Positions 1 through 8,267 of a DNA stretch of 64,000 bases are shown piece by piece (the first letter of the stretch is position 1; each line of letters begins with the position of its first letter). The position numbers and the translations under genes were made by a program. The notes under the pieces were generated by a model. It ran no database searches, was not told the DNA's origin, and saw only the letters and a program-made list of their open reading frames with translations. This stretch comes from an uncultured Bacteroidales bacterium (GTDB lineage: Bacteria; Bacteroidota; Bacteroidia; Bacteroidales; UBA932): NCBI GenBank assembly GCA_949296645.1, contig CASFPH010000005.1, positions 1 to 64,000 on the forward strand, in the 5' to 3' direction.

Positions 1-102
1 TGCTATTTCCCGTATTTCCGAGGTTTTCAGCGTAATGCGTTAATGGTCAGTTTTAAATGCACTATTATTCCGATTTCGGTTGATTATTCCAGCGTTTTTT
101 GG

Positions 103-110
103 TATTTTTG
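103..110 (+). promoter_or_regulatory. -7 promoter box for the dicarboxylate symporter
   Basis: The 8-mer TATTTTTG matches the Bacteroidota -7 consensus TAnnTTTG and lies 27 nt before the chosen start codon. A TTG at 80-82 sits 20 nt upstream and could be a partial -33 box. The rest of positions 1-102 shows no gene that I can support. Confidence 0.5.
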
Positions 111-137
111 TTCACCTCGTATCCAAAAAACCGAATT

Positions 138-1436
138 ATGAAACAACACATCTCGAAAAAAGCGCGAATACCGTTATACTTGAAAATACTTGCCGGCATG
201 ATTGCCGGTATTGTAATCGGATTCGCAGCCCTCCAGTTCGACAAAGGAGCGGAAATCGTAAGGAACTGGCTCATGCCATGGGGAAAAATATTCATAAAAA
301 TGCTTCAGCTGATCGCCATACCGCTTGTGTTCGTTTCTCTTGTGAAAGGCGTGACAGGTCTGCAGGACATAAGGAAAATCTCGTCGCTCGGAGGCAAGAC
401 TATCGGGATATATATCATTACTACGGTAATTGCCGTACTTTTGGGAGTGTCCGCAGGACTGCTCGTAAAACCGGGAAATATCGTAGACAAGTCACAGGTA
501 GCGCACCTGCAGGAACAGTATGTGGAGACGACGGAAAGGAACAGGGCCCTTGCCGAAGAAAACCAGAGTCAGGGACCTCTCGCATTTCTGAACGACATTG
601 TGCCCGACAATATCACTGCGGCAATGTCCGACAATACCAAAATGCTGCACGTCATATTTTTCGCGGTGTTTTTCGGCATAGCGGCACTTGCCGTTCCGCG
701 TGACAAGATAAAAGGCGTTCTGGAATTTTTCGACAGTCTGGACCTTATAATTCTCAAGATGGTAGACTACATTATCAGATTCGCCCCTTATGGAGTCGCG
801 GCTCTCATGGCAGGTCTGGTCACGGACTTCGGAGGAAATCTCTCGGTATTCGGCAGCCTGGCAGTATTTGCACTGACGGTAATAGCCTGCATGTTGATAC
901 TCATGTTCATATTCTATCCTGTGCTTATAAAGCTGTTCACAAAGATGAAATGGACGGAATTTCTTAAAAAGGTCTACCCGATGCAGCTGTTTGCCTTTAC
1001 CACAAGCAGCAGTGCCGCCACATTGCCTGTAACCATGGATACGGCTGAAAACAAGCTCGGCGTCTCCAACAGGGTCAGTTCTTTCGTACTTCCGGTAGGT
1101 GTCACAATCAATATGGACGGCACATCATGCTATCAGGCTGTTTCAGTACTGTTCATAGCACAGGTGCTCGGAATCGATCTCTCGCTGCTGCAGATTCTCG
1201 TGATAATAGCAATGACAGTGCTGTCATCCATAGGAACTCCGGGAATACCTGGGGGCAGCTATGTAATACTTACCATGGTCCTAACTTCAGTTGGAATACC
1301 TGCGGAAGGTCTGGCGCTGATATTGGGAATAGACAGACCCCTGGACATGCTAAGGACCGCCGTCAATGTCACAGGAGACGTAACAGTCGCAAAAATCATA
1401 GACACGGCAGAAGAAAAGGACAGGAAAAATATATAA
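138..1436 (+). CDS. Dicarboxylate/amino acid:cation symporter (DAACS family)
   Basis: This 432-residue integral membrane protein would import glutamate, aspartate or C4-dicarboxylates together with Na+ or H+. The family hallmarks are visible: the serine-rich re-entrant loop SSSAATLPVTM near residue 295, NMDGTS near residue 333 and a second hairpin loop, GTPGIPGG, near residue 377. Hydrophobic helices run throughout. The frame is open from position 99, but the ATG at 138 gives a start (MKQHISKKARIPLYLK) like those of other family members and lies just behind a -7 box. The gene stands alone; the next feature is tmRNA. The substrate cannot be told from the sequence. Confidence 0.93.
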   Translation: MKQHISKKARIPLYLKILAGMIAGIVIGFAALQFDKGAEIVRNWLMPWGKIFIKMLQLIAIPLVFVSLVKGVTGLQDIRKISSLGGKTIGIYIITTVIAVLLGVSAGLLVKPGNIVDKSQVAHLQEQYVETTERNRALAEENQSQGPLAFLNDIVPDNITAAMSDNTKMLHVIFFAVFFGIAALAVPRDKIKGVLEFFDSLDLIILKMVDYIIRFAPYGVAALMAGLVTDFGGNLSVFGSLAVFALTVIACMLILMFIFYPVLIKLFTKMKWTEFLKKVYPMQLFAFTTSSSAATLPVTMDTAENKLGVSNRVSSFVLPVGVTINMDGTSCYQAVSVLFIAQVLGIDLSLLQILVIIAMTVLSSIGTPGIPGGSYVILTMVLTSVGIPAEGLALILGIDRPLDMLRTAVNVTGDVTVAKIIDTAEEKDRKNI

Positions 1437-1472
1437 AGCAGGCAAAAATCTGCGTATTTGGAGCAGTTTTGC

Positions 1473-1480
1473 TATCTTTG
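1473..1480 (+). promoter_or_regulatory. -7 promoter box for tmRNA
   Basis: TATCTTTG matches TAnnTTTG and ends 12 nt before the first base of the tmRNA acceptor stem. The same octamer precedes tRNA-Val at 15476. No well-spaced -33 box was found. Confidence 0.6.
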
Positions 1481-1492
1481 CGGAAAATTACC

Positions 1493-1891
1493 GGGGATGT
1501 TTTGGTTTTGACACCGGATATATCGGAAGGTAAGCACGTCGAGCGTCGGGATGTTTGCTCGTTAATCTCAGCACTCAAACAACTAAGTGGCAACACTAAC
1601 TATGCACTCGCTGCGTAATCAAGGCCAAGCCTGATTCCTTAATCGCCTGCGCCAAGGCTGTGCAGGTGACGAGTATCCCGCTGCGCTTTGTGCCGTCTAT
1701 GCCGCAGCAAACGGGGTATCATCCAAGACGGATGCCCGCAATGACTTCTTTAAGTTGCGTCAAGATCCAAAGAATAAGTTTAAGGTAGCCTGTCTGCCGG
1801 CAGCCTTATTCCGACAACCAATGACAGAATAAGCGTGTAGAAAGCTTTTGGGTAGTCCGTTTGGACGGCGGTTCGAGTCCGCCCATCTCCA
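1493..1891 (+). ncRNA. ssrA: Transfer-messenger RNA (tmRNA)
   Basis: This one-piece tmRNA rescues stalled ribosomes and tags their products for proteolysis. The 5' end GGGGATG (1493-1499) pairs with CATCTCC (1884-1890), including one G-U pair, to form the acceptor stem. It is preceded by a T-arm with GGTTCGAGTCC (1870-1880). The mRNA-like part encodes GNTNYALAA and then TAA (1589-1618), the usual hydrophobic ALAA degron. CCA is not encoded, so it must be added after transcription. The length of about 399 nt is normal. A factor-independent terminator follows at 1922-1957. Confidence 0.95.
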
Positions 1892-1921
1892 CAGACACGG
1901 CCTTTAGGTCAGATATCGAAA

Positions 1922-1957
1922 GGCATCAGCATTCTATCTGAAGCTGATGCCTTTTTT
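1922..1957 (+). terminator. Terminator of tmRNA, overlapping the end of the convergent gene
   Basis: GGCATCAGC (1922-1930) and GCTGATGCC (1943-1951) form a perfect 9-bp stem, followed by six T. The loop contains the TAG stop codon (1934-1936) of the leftward gene, so the last codons of that gene are part of the hairpin. The minus strand has only a short T run after the stem, so leftward termination here should be weaker. Confidence 0.85.
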
Positions 1958-2779
1958 CTTGAATCTCGCTGCAAGCGCACCGTCCTGCGCCGACTTGAGG
2001 AACGGAGGAAAATCGGAAGAAAGAAGTTTCAGCAGTTTCTCCGCACGTACATGTACGGATAGGGCTTCGTCGTTCGCAACAGACTGTATCTTCTTCACCA
2101 AGGGCTTTGACTTTTCGTAGTCCAGTTTCCTGACAGAATCGATAAGGTCCCCGACTACGGAACGGAAATCCTGTACCCCGTCGAAATCCTTGTTGTCCGG
2201 AGTATAGTCCCCCAGCAGATGCACATCATATACTACTGAAATCATGGCATTTGCATAAGAAGCATCCTTACCTCCGGATGCGAAACCGAAAAGTTTTTCG
2301 GTCATGTCATTGGCCTCCGCATTGCGTCTCTTCTGCTCTTTGACGAGGGCATTCTGAAACCGCTTCACCTCAGCAGGATCCTTCCCCCATGGGAGGGCAT
2401 TCACCTTGGCCTGAAGTCCATCATTCCATGGCCTGGAGTTGTATCCCCAGTGGAAAAGCAGCCTGTGCTTGCACTTGAATCCTGGAAATTCGGATTTCAG
2501 ATAATCATAGAAATTCAGGCCTCCGTATTCGGGAAGCTCCACCCCCCTGTACCCGTCTATCATTTTCGAACTTATCTGACGCATCCATTCGCTGACCTGC
2601 TGATCCTCACAGAAACCCAGAACGGAATAGAAATCCTTCTTGTGAAGATCAAAACTCGAATGGGCAAACAGAGGACCGTATGAAAAAAACGACAGTATGC
2701 AGACTGCCGTCAGAAAGAGTCTATTTACAAAACGCTGCGGTATAACACGCGTTAGCATATTGCATAAATCAAGCGTCAT
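1934..2779 (-). CDS. Secreted protein of unknown function
   Basis: The product is 281 residues, with an N-terminal hydrophobic segment (about residues 19-40, ending GPLFAHS) that looks like a signal peptide. Starting at Met8 would give a tighter signal peptide. The ATG at 2779 overlaps the stop of the LysE-type gene in an ATGA arrangement, so translation is probably coupled. I do not recognise the family. A segment reading VYDVHLLGDYTP near residue 185 faintly resembles the HxxGDxxxP metal-site motif of S1/P1 nucleases and zinc-dependent phospholipase C, and HWG near residue 110 could supply another ligand. That link is weak. It is the third gene of a leftward operon behind a 7TM-HD phosphohydrolase. 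Confidence 0.7.
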   Translation of the reverse strand: MTLDLCNMLTRVIPQRFVNRLFLTAVCILSFFSYGPLFAHSSFDLHKKDFYSVLGFCEDQQVSEWMRQISSKMIDGYRGVELPEYGGLNFYDYLKSEFPGFKCKHRLLFHWGYNSRPWNDGLQAKVNALPWGKDPAEVKRFQNALVKEQKRRNAEANDMTEKLFGFASGGKDASYANAMISVVYDVHLLGDYTPDNKDFDGVQDFRSVVGDLIDSVRKLDYEKSKPLVKKIQSVANDEALSVHVRAEKLLKLLSSDFPPFLKSAQDGALAARFKKKGISFR

Positions 2780-3462
2780 GAAACAAGTTTGATTATATAT
2801 TCCGACACCACAGGATAAAGGATTCTGTACAGCCCGTCAAAAAGCGTCACTATTCCGATGATGGCTATTATGATACCGGATACCCTGTTCACGATAACAA
2901 GCTGCTTCAACCTCACCTTTTCCCTGAAAAAATTAATGACTCCGCTCAACGTAGCCCACCAGATAAGGGAGCCGGTGACAACACCGAGAAGCGTTGTCAC
3001 AATTGTCATCCACGGAGCATCCTTGCCGGTGGTTATACCCACATATGAAAACAGTCCCATTATAAGCAGCAATGCACCAGGATTAGTCACTGTCATAAGG
3101 AAAGAAGAACCGAAATCGGCAAAATGACGTGTTTCCCTGTTTTTCCTCGGGATTTGCGTCGCCGGATTTGTAAAAAAGATCTTAACTCCTATGCCTGCCA
3201 CTATAAGCCCACCCAGGATATGCACGACAAGTTTATAGTCCTCAAGCAGGAACTTTATATACGTAATACTCAAAATCGCAAGTGTGGAATAAAGCAGATC
3301 TCCCGCTGCAGCACCTACGCCTGTCACAAAGCCTGAGAAACGTCCTTTGCCAAGAGTACGCTGGACACACAGGACACCTATGGGACCGAGCGGAATGGAT
3401 GCCGCCAGACCTACGATTACACCCTTTACCAGATTGATCAACATTACTGAACCCATATCCAT
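2776..3462 (-). CDS. LysE/RhtB-type exporter
   Basis: This 228-residue inner-membrane protein belongs to the LysE family of amino acid and small-metabolite exporters. The family signature is near the N-terminus: GLAASIPLGPIGVLCVQRTLGKG, at about residues 18-40, with the IPLGPIG stretch that is nearly invariant in the family. About six hydrophobic helices follow, as expected. The start could be Met1, Met3 or Met7; Met1 is given. It begins 12 nt after the stop of the 7TM-HD gene and overlaps the next gene by 4 nt, so all three are probably one transcript. The substrate is unknown. Confidence 0.88.
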   Translation of the reverse strand: MDMGSVMLINLVKGVIVGLAASIPLGPIGVLCVQRTLGKGRFSGFVTGVGAAAGDLLYSTLAILSITYIKFLLEDYKLVVHILGGLIVAGIGVKIFFTNPATQIPRKNRETRHFADFGSSFLMTVTNPGALLLIMGLFSYVGITTGKDAPWMTIVTTLLGVVTGSLIWWATLSGVINFFREKVRLKQLVIVNRVSGIIIAIIGIVTLFDGLYRILYPVVSEYIIKLVS

Positions 3463-3474
3463 TTCACACTGCTA

Positions 3475-5526
3475 TCATTTGCGTATTAAACTTTTCTTCC
3501 TTTCAGGGTAAGCTATTCTGGCATGATATATCTGGCGAAGGTAATGTTTGAACACCTCTTTCACCATATTTATCTCCTTGAGTGATATCTCCGACATGCT
3601 CAATTGCGAATCGCTTATCTTGAGCGACAGTATCCTGTCCACAAGATCCGATATGCTCTTTTCAGAATAATCCTTGAGCGTGCGTGAAGCGGCCTCCACG
3701 GCATCTGCCATCATCAATATCACATGTTCCTTCTTTGTCGGGAGCGTCCCGTTGTATGTAAACTCATCCGTCATGGACGGATCTCCGCCTTCATTGCAGA
3801 ATTTGTTATAGAAATAAAGCGTCTGGGAACGACCGTGGTGTGTACGTATGAAATCCACAATCTGTTCAGGCAACCTGTATTTGGCTGCTATCGCCACCCC
3901 GTCATCGACATGCCTTATTATTTCCTGGGCACTTTCCATTGGTGTCAGTCCTGCATGGTAATCCACACCTGCAGCCTGATTTTCTATGAAACACTGCGGA
4001 TTCTGCATTTTACCTATATCATGATACATAGCCCCTACCCTGACAAGCAGCGAATCGGCATCAATTTCCCTTGCCGCAGCTTCCGCAAGATTTGCCACCT
4101 GCAGCGAATGCTGGAAAGATCCGGGAGCTTTCTGTGCAAGTTCAAGCAGAAGCTGATTGTTCGTATCGGCCATATCCTTGAGCGTTGCACTTGAAAGGAA
4201 ACCGAAAATCTTTTCCAGAAGATATACTACCGGATAGGCAGCGACTACGAAGAAAGCATTGCACATATAATATATGAAATCCACAAAATTTAACGTCGAT
4301 AAGGAACCTTCTTCAAGAAATCTGAAAGAAAGATATATCAGCGCAAGCGAAACGAAGATACATACGGCACTGATGAACTGGTGCCATCCTTTTCCGAAAT
4401 AGTGGAATGATATGACTCCAACCGCACCTGCTGCCACATTCATGAAAAACAATTCCACACCGTTCTCAACCATTATCAGCAGAGGAAGCAGAGATACCAT
4501 ATATATCGGATATACGAACTTGGACTTGAAAAATGCAGTCATGTAAAGTGCGAAAACCGTATAAGGGACCATTCTGAGCAACGTGTAATCCACATCCCTG
4601 ACGATCACTGAAATTATGAATATGAAGAGAGGTATGCTGAGAAGGAAGCATACGCTCCTGTATTGCTTGAAAAGGAACGGATTGTAAAAAAGTATTATCA
4701 GATATATCAACCCTACCACGACAAACACGAGAATCACATGTGAGAGATACAGGAAAAGGCGATTGCCTGAATAACCGTAACTCATCTCATATTCAGCCTT
4801 GTACGAATCAAGCAACTGTTCTATGTCTGCGGTAACTATTTCACCTTCGGAAACTATAAGCTGACCTGCATAGAGAACGCCTTTTGTCGGTGAAATGTAA
4901 TCGGCGGATCTCCTGTGCATAAGCTCTGTCGTCCTGGCATCGTAAATGATATTCGGTATGATATAGTCCTTTATATTCACTGAAGCCAACAGCGAATCGG
5001 CTTTCTGGACACTAAGGATGTTCTTGAGTTGATATTCAAGGTTGGAAACGGCCTTCTCAACGGTGAAAAGATCCCCGACAAGAACCTGTTCAGCCCTTTT
5101 CCCTTTCTGCAGAAGAATCATGTCACCCTTTCCAGACGCATACGTACCGTCTGGAGCAGGCAGGATTCCTTTTTCGTAAATGGACCTTAGAGAAGCGGCG
5201 AGCATATCGAAACCGGATGCGGAAAGATTCGACGAAACGGCTTTCTCAGCAAGCATCTTAAGGGCATTGCCCTCCACATTCTCATTATAGAGAAAATACG
5301 GCAGGACCTTCGATGCCCTGGATTCCTTTTCATCGGCAAGTTCCTCCTGCGTCTTGAGAATAGGAATATCAAAGGGAGCTACGAGTGTTTCGTACATCCA
5401 CGGCCCGCCTTTCTGATACTCATATTTGAATTTTCCTTCCTTGGGAAAAAACATGAACATGATAAGGAAAAGCACGAAAAAGCTGATGTATATCCTGTAT
5501 TCCTTCAAAAATGAAAAGTTATGCAT
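3475..5526 (-). CDS. 7TM-HD family membrane phosphohydrolase (PgpH/YqfF-like)
   Basis: This protein of about 683 residues has an N-terminal helix (residues 12-28), a large extracytoplasmic domain (about 30-260), seven membrane helices (about 265-460) and a cytoplasmic HD domain with the HDIG motif (YHDIGK, His502/Asp503). In Listeria the family member PgpH hydrolyses c-di-AMP, so signalling nucleotide turnover is the likely role here. The open frame extends upstream to 5643, but those codons lie across the divergent promoter and encode nothing typical. The ATG at 5526 gives MHNFSFLKEYRIY, a short cytoplasmic tail before the first helix. First gene of the operon with the LysE-type exporter. 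Confidence 0.9.
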   Translation of the reverse strand: MHNFSFLKEYRIYISFFVLFLIMFMFFPKEGKFKYEYQKGGPWMYETLVAPFDIPILKTQEELADEKESRASKVLPYFLYNENVEGNALKMLAEKAVSSNLSASGFDMLAASLRSIYEKGILPAPDGTYASGKGDMILLQKGKRAEQVLVGDLFTVEKAVSNLEYQLKNILSVQKADSLLASVNIKDYIIPNIIYDARTTELMHRRSADYISPTKGVLYAGQLIVSEGEIVTADIEQLLDSYKAEYEMSYGYSGNRLFLYLSHVILVFVVVGLIYLIILFYNPFLFKQYRSVCFLLSIPLFIFIISVIVRDVDYTLLRMVPYTVFALYMTAFFKSKFVYPIYMVSLLPLLIMVENGVELFFMNVAAGAVGVISFHYFGKGWHQFISAVCIFVSLALIYLSFRFLEEGSLSTLNFVDFIYYMCNAFFVVAAYPVVYLLEKIFGFLSSATLKDMADTNNQLLLELAQKAPGSFQHSLQVANLAEAAAREIDADSLLVRVGAMYHDIGKMQNPQCFIENQAAGVDYHAGLTPMESAQEIIRHVDDGVAIAAKYRLPEQIVDFIRTHHGRSQTLYFYNKFCNEGGDPSMTDEFTYNGTLPTKKEHVILMMADAVEAASRTLKDYSEKSISDLVDRILSLKISDSQLSMSEISLKEINMVKEVFKHYLRQIYHARIAYPERKKSLIRK

Positions 5527-5534
5527 AAAATCCT

Positions 5535-5542
5535 TAATTTTG
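5535..5542 (+). promoter_or_regulatory. -7 promoter box for the secreted esterase
   Basis: TAATTTTG matches TAnnTTTG and lies 38 nt before the ATG at 5581. It faces away from the box at 5559-5566, so the two divergent promoters interleave within about 55 bp. Confidence 0.55.
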
Positions 5543-5558
5543 CAGACAAAACAATTTA

Positions 5559-5566
5559 CAAAGATA
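5559..5566 (-). promoter_or_regulatory. -7 promoter box for the 7TM-HD operon
   Basis: On the minus strand this reads TATCTTTG, matching TAnnTTTG, 33 nt before the ATG at 5526. The position makes the longer open frame (to 5643) an unlikely start, because it would begin upstream of the promoter. Confidence 0.55.
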
Positions 5567-5580
5567 GAACATTTAAGGCA

Positions 5581-6396
5581 ATGAAAAAGAGTTTGACACT
5601 TATAATTCTGTGCATGATGTCCATTCAATCCCTGACTGCACAAAAGGAAGAAACGATAATAATACGTTCCTCCAATCTCAGGTGCAACGACACTGTTAAG
5701 GTATACAGTCCATCCTGTTCAGGATCAGGCACACCGACGCTGTTTCTGCTTCACGGATGGAGCGGATGCTACAGGAACTGGGGCGACAAATATGATTTGT
5801 GCAGCATCGCCGAAAAAAGCGGATTCAGGATAATATGTCCTGACGGATTCTATAACAGCTGGTATCTGAACAACATAGACGAAAACAAAATGCAGTGGAG
5901 GACATTCTTTGATGAAGAACTTTATCCGCAAATGAAAGAAAAATACGGACTGGATCCTGAAAGGACTTTCATTTCAGGGCTGAGTATGGGCGGCCACGGG
6001 GCGATAAACATATTCATCGACGATACGACAAGATTCAGGGCAGCAGGGAGCATGAGCGGTGTTCTCAATCTGCACAGGACAAATCTGATAGAAAACGAAG
6101 TATCGCAGATTCTCGGCAATTATGAACAAAACTACGACATGTACACCTCGGAATCAGCAATAAGAAGAATAGAAAAAATCAGGGGATGCACAAAACCCCT
6201 GATACTCTGCTGCGGATACGATGACTCCTACTGCATTTGCACGGAAGAATTCGCTGCCAGATGCAGGGAACTTGGTATTCCGTCAATAGAAATCATAAGC
6301 CCCGGTACACATTCATGGAAATTCTGGGGATACGCACTTGGCGAACACCTCGAAATATACACCCGAATACTGAAGGGTGAGAATCTCGGATACTGA
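5581..6396 (+). CDS. Secreted esterase, alpha/beta hydrolase (esterase D/PF00756-like)
   Basis: The 271-residue product starts with a clear signal peptide (MKKSLTLIILCMMSIQSLTAQ). The mature part has the oxyanion region LLHGWSGCYRNW near residue 60 and the nucleophile elbow GLSMGGHG (Ser at about residue 137). CGYDD (about residue 212) and GTHSW (about residue 243) are candidates for the acid and the histidine of the triad. Related enzymes include feruloyl and acetyl esterases and S-formylglutathione hydrolase. Export suggests a role on polysaccharide-bound esters, but the substrate is unknown. The ATG at 5581 was chosen over an in-frame ATG at 5521 because only it yields a signal peptide and follows a -7 box. 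Confidence 0.85.
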   Translation: MKKSLTLIILCMMSIQSLTAQKEETIIIRSSNLRCNDTVKVYSPSCSGSGTPTLFLLHGWSGCYRNWGDKYDLCSIAEKSGFRIICPDGFYNSWYLNNIDENKMQWRTFFDEELYPQMKEKYGLDPERTFISGLSMGGHGAINIFIDDTTRFRAAGSMSGVLNLHRTNLIENEVSQILGNYEQNYDMYTSESAIRRIEKIRGCTKPLILCCGYDDSYCICTEEFAARCRELGIPSIEIISPGTHSWKFWGYALGEHLEIYTRILKGENLGY

Positions 6397-6398
6397 TA

Positions 6399-8195
6399 TC
6401 ATTCCATACCGAAACGTCTGAGGAAGGAATCCTTGTCTTCACGATCCTTGCTGAGCATGAGGATTTCCTCTTTAGGCACTCTGGTTATGTCCAGAGCAAT
6501 CAGACCGTCCAGACAATAATTGAAATCGGGATCTACATTGAACGCTGCCACAACTGCATTCAGTTTAAGGTACTTTTTCAGCAAGGTAGGCAGTCTGTAC
6601 TGCCCGTTCGACAGAACCTGCATGAATCTGTCAAACCTTTCCACAGTATCTATAGAATCAAGACCGAGACCGTCTATCCTGACCTTGAGATAATTTTCCT
6701 TGAACGGATGTACCGGAGAAACATGCGGAGCAAGCTTCTCACTCTGGTGTCTCTTTCTTATATAATTCACCATAAGACTCTGATAAAATACGGGATACCA
6801 ACTGCTTATACTTACAGGACCAAGCATGAACCTGACATCTCCGAACTTCATAACACTGAACAGCAGCCCCTTTATCAGCAACATGAGCGGAAGATTTTCC
6901 TTCCGGTATTCAAGCGCAGTGTACGAACGTCCCAACTCCATGGCAGAATGCAGATATTCCGAAACACTGTCCGAATACCGGAAAAGCGTATCGGTATAAA
7001 AACCGGACTTGCCGTATTTTGCCATTATCTCGGAGCCTATCCCGAGCCGGTACGCACCTACAATACGTCTGTTGTCTTTGTCCCAGATAAACAGATGCCT
7101 GTAATAGGAATCATATATATCCATGTCTATCGACTTGCCGGTACCCTCTCCTACTGCCCTGAATGCCTCTTCGCGCGTTCTGCCTATCTCATGCATGATG
7201 TTCGGAATCCTGTCGTATTCCGTCAGAAAACACTGGTAGGATGCCACCTCATATAACAGGGAATCAGGCAGAAGAGACTCTATATCCTTCAACAGTAGCT
7301 TCTCGTCACGCCTTTTATCTACAGGTACGGCACCTGTTTCTGATGCAGGCTGGAAAGTTGTCTTCTCATCATCAGGAATATTTGCCTCTAAGGCATATAC
7401 CCTGTTTTTCAGATATTTGCCCAAACTTACATTAGTATCGTACTTCTGAAACTCAAGCGGTTTGATCGGTTTTCCAATGGCTATTCTGAAAGAAGCTCCC
7501 ACCTTGTTGGTAAGTTCACCAGGCAGACGAAGCGTCCTGAGAAACGGATGTATTTTGCCTAGGATATGGAACATTCTGGAATTCGCACCGTCAAAATATA
7601 CAGGGACAACAGGACAACCGGAATTCCTTATGAACTTTATCATGGACGGCTGCCAGTCCTTGTCTCTTATCATCTTGCTTCCACGGTAATAGGTAGAGAC
7701 CTCTCCCGAAGGGAAAAGTACAAGCAGACCACCGTTTTCAAGATGTTCCTTTGCAGCCCTCAATCCGCTGAAACTGCTTTTTACGTCCGGTTTGTCGGAG
7801 AAGGGATTGACAGGAAGGAAATCATCCGCAAGATTGGGTATATATGACAAAATGAAATTGGTCAGTATCTTTACATCCTTCCGGACCTTACCGATAAGAT
7901 CGAAGACGGCCACGCCGTCAATACCCCCGTAAGGATGATTGCAGACTACTATGGCAGGTCCTTCTTGAGGTATATAATCCAGTTCATCGTCACTGTACCT
8001 GTATTTTATATTCATGGTTTCAAGAAGATGCGAAGCAAACTCAAAACCATAGTATTGTGACACTTTGGAATATAAGCGGTTTATTTTTGGAAGTCCAAGT
8101 ATCCTCATTATCGGAACCGCTATGATATCACCAAGAGGGCCACCAATTCTGATGGCCTTCTTTACATCTTTTCTTCCTAACAGACGTTTACCCAT
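6399..8195 (-). CDS. Fused acyltransferase/GNAT-like aminolipid synthase (OlsF/GlsF-like)
   Basis: The 598-residue protein has two parts. The N-terminal half is a PlsC-like O-acyltransferase with NHPYGGIDG (His87, Asp93) and FPSGEVST (near residue 160). The C-terminal half (about 310-590) looks like the hemolysin/OlsB-type N-acyltransferase fold, with RIVGAYRLGIG and ALEYRKENLPLMLL. In other bacteria OlsF joins these two steps to make ornithine lipid, and Bacteroides makes glycine lipids with separate GlsB and GlsA enzymes. This protein therefore probably makes an acylated amino acid lipid at the inner membrane; which amino acid is unknown. It ends 2 nt from the convergent esterase gene. Confidence 0.8.
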   Translation of the reverse strand: MGKRLLGRKDVKKAIRIGGPLGDIIAVPIMRILGLPKINRLYSKVSQYYGFEFASHLLETMNIKYRYSDDELDYIPQEGPAIVVCNHPYGGIDGVAVFDLIGKVRKDVKILTNFILSYIPNLADDFLPVNPFSDKPDVKSSFSGLRAAKEHLENGGLLVLFPSGEVSTYYRGSKMIRDKDWQPSMIKFIRNSGCPVVPVYFDGANSRMFHILGKIHPFLRTLRLPGELTNKVGASFRIAIGKPIKPLEFQKYDTNVSLGKYLKNRVYALEANIPDDEKTTFQPASETGAVPVDKRRDEKLLLKDIESLLPDSLLYEVASYQCFLTEYDRIPNIMHEIGRTREEAFRAVGEGTGKSIDMDIYDSYYRHLFIWDKDNRRIVGAYRLGIGSEIMAKYGKSGFYTDTLFRYSDSVSEYLHSAMELGRSYTALEYRKENLPLMLLIKGLLFSVMKFGDVRFMLGPVSISSWYPVFYQSLMVNYIRKRHQSEKLAPHVSPVHPFKENYLKVRIDGLGLDSIDTVERFDRFMQVLSNGQYRLPTLLKKYLKLNAVVAAFNVDPDFNYCLDGLIALDITRVPKEEILMLSKDREDKDSFLRRFGME

Positions 8196-8212
8196 AATTC
8201 AGTTGTTCGTGG

Positions 8213-8220
8213 CAAATATA
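8213..8220 (-). promoter_or_regulatory. -7 promoter box for the fused acyltransferase
   Basis: On the minus strand TATATTTG, a full match to TAnnTTTG, lies 17 nt before the ATG at 8195, implying a very short 5' leader. Confidence 0.55.
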
Positions 8221-8267
8221 GTAACTTTTAATTCATATTGCGAAAACAGGCCACTATTTGCCGCGAA

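Noticed and set aside
1493..1957. tmRNA gene as insertion site of a genomic island
   Set aside because: No integrase, direct repeat of the tmRNA end or foreign-looking gene block lies next to it; both neighbours look like chromosomal genes.
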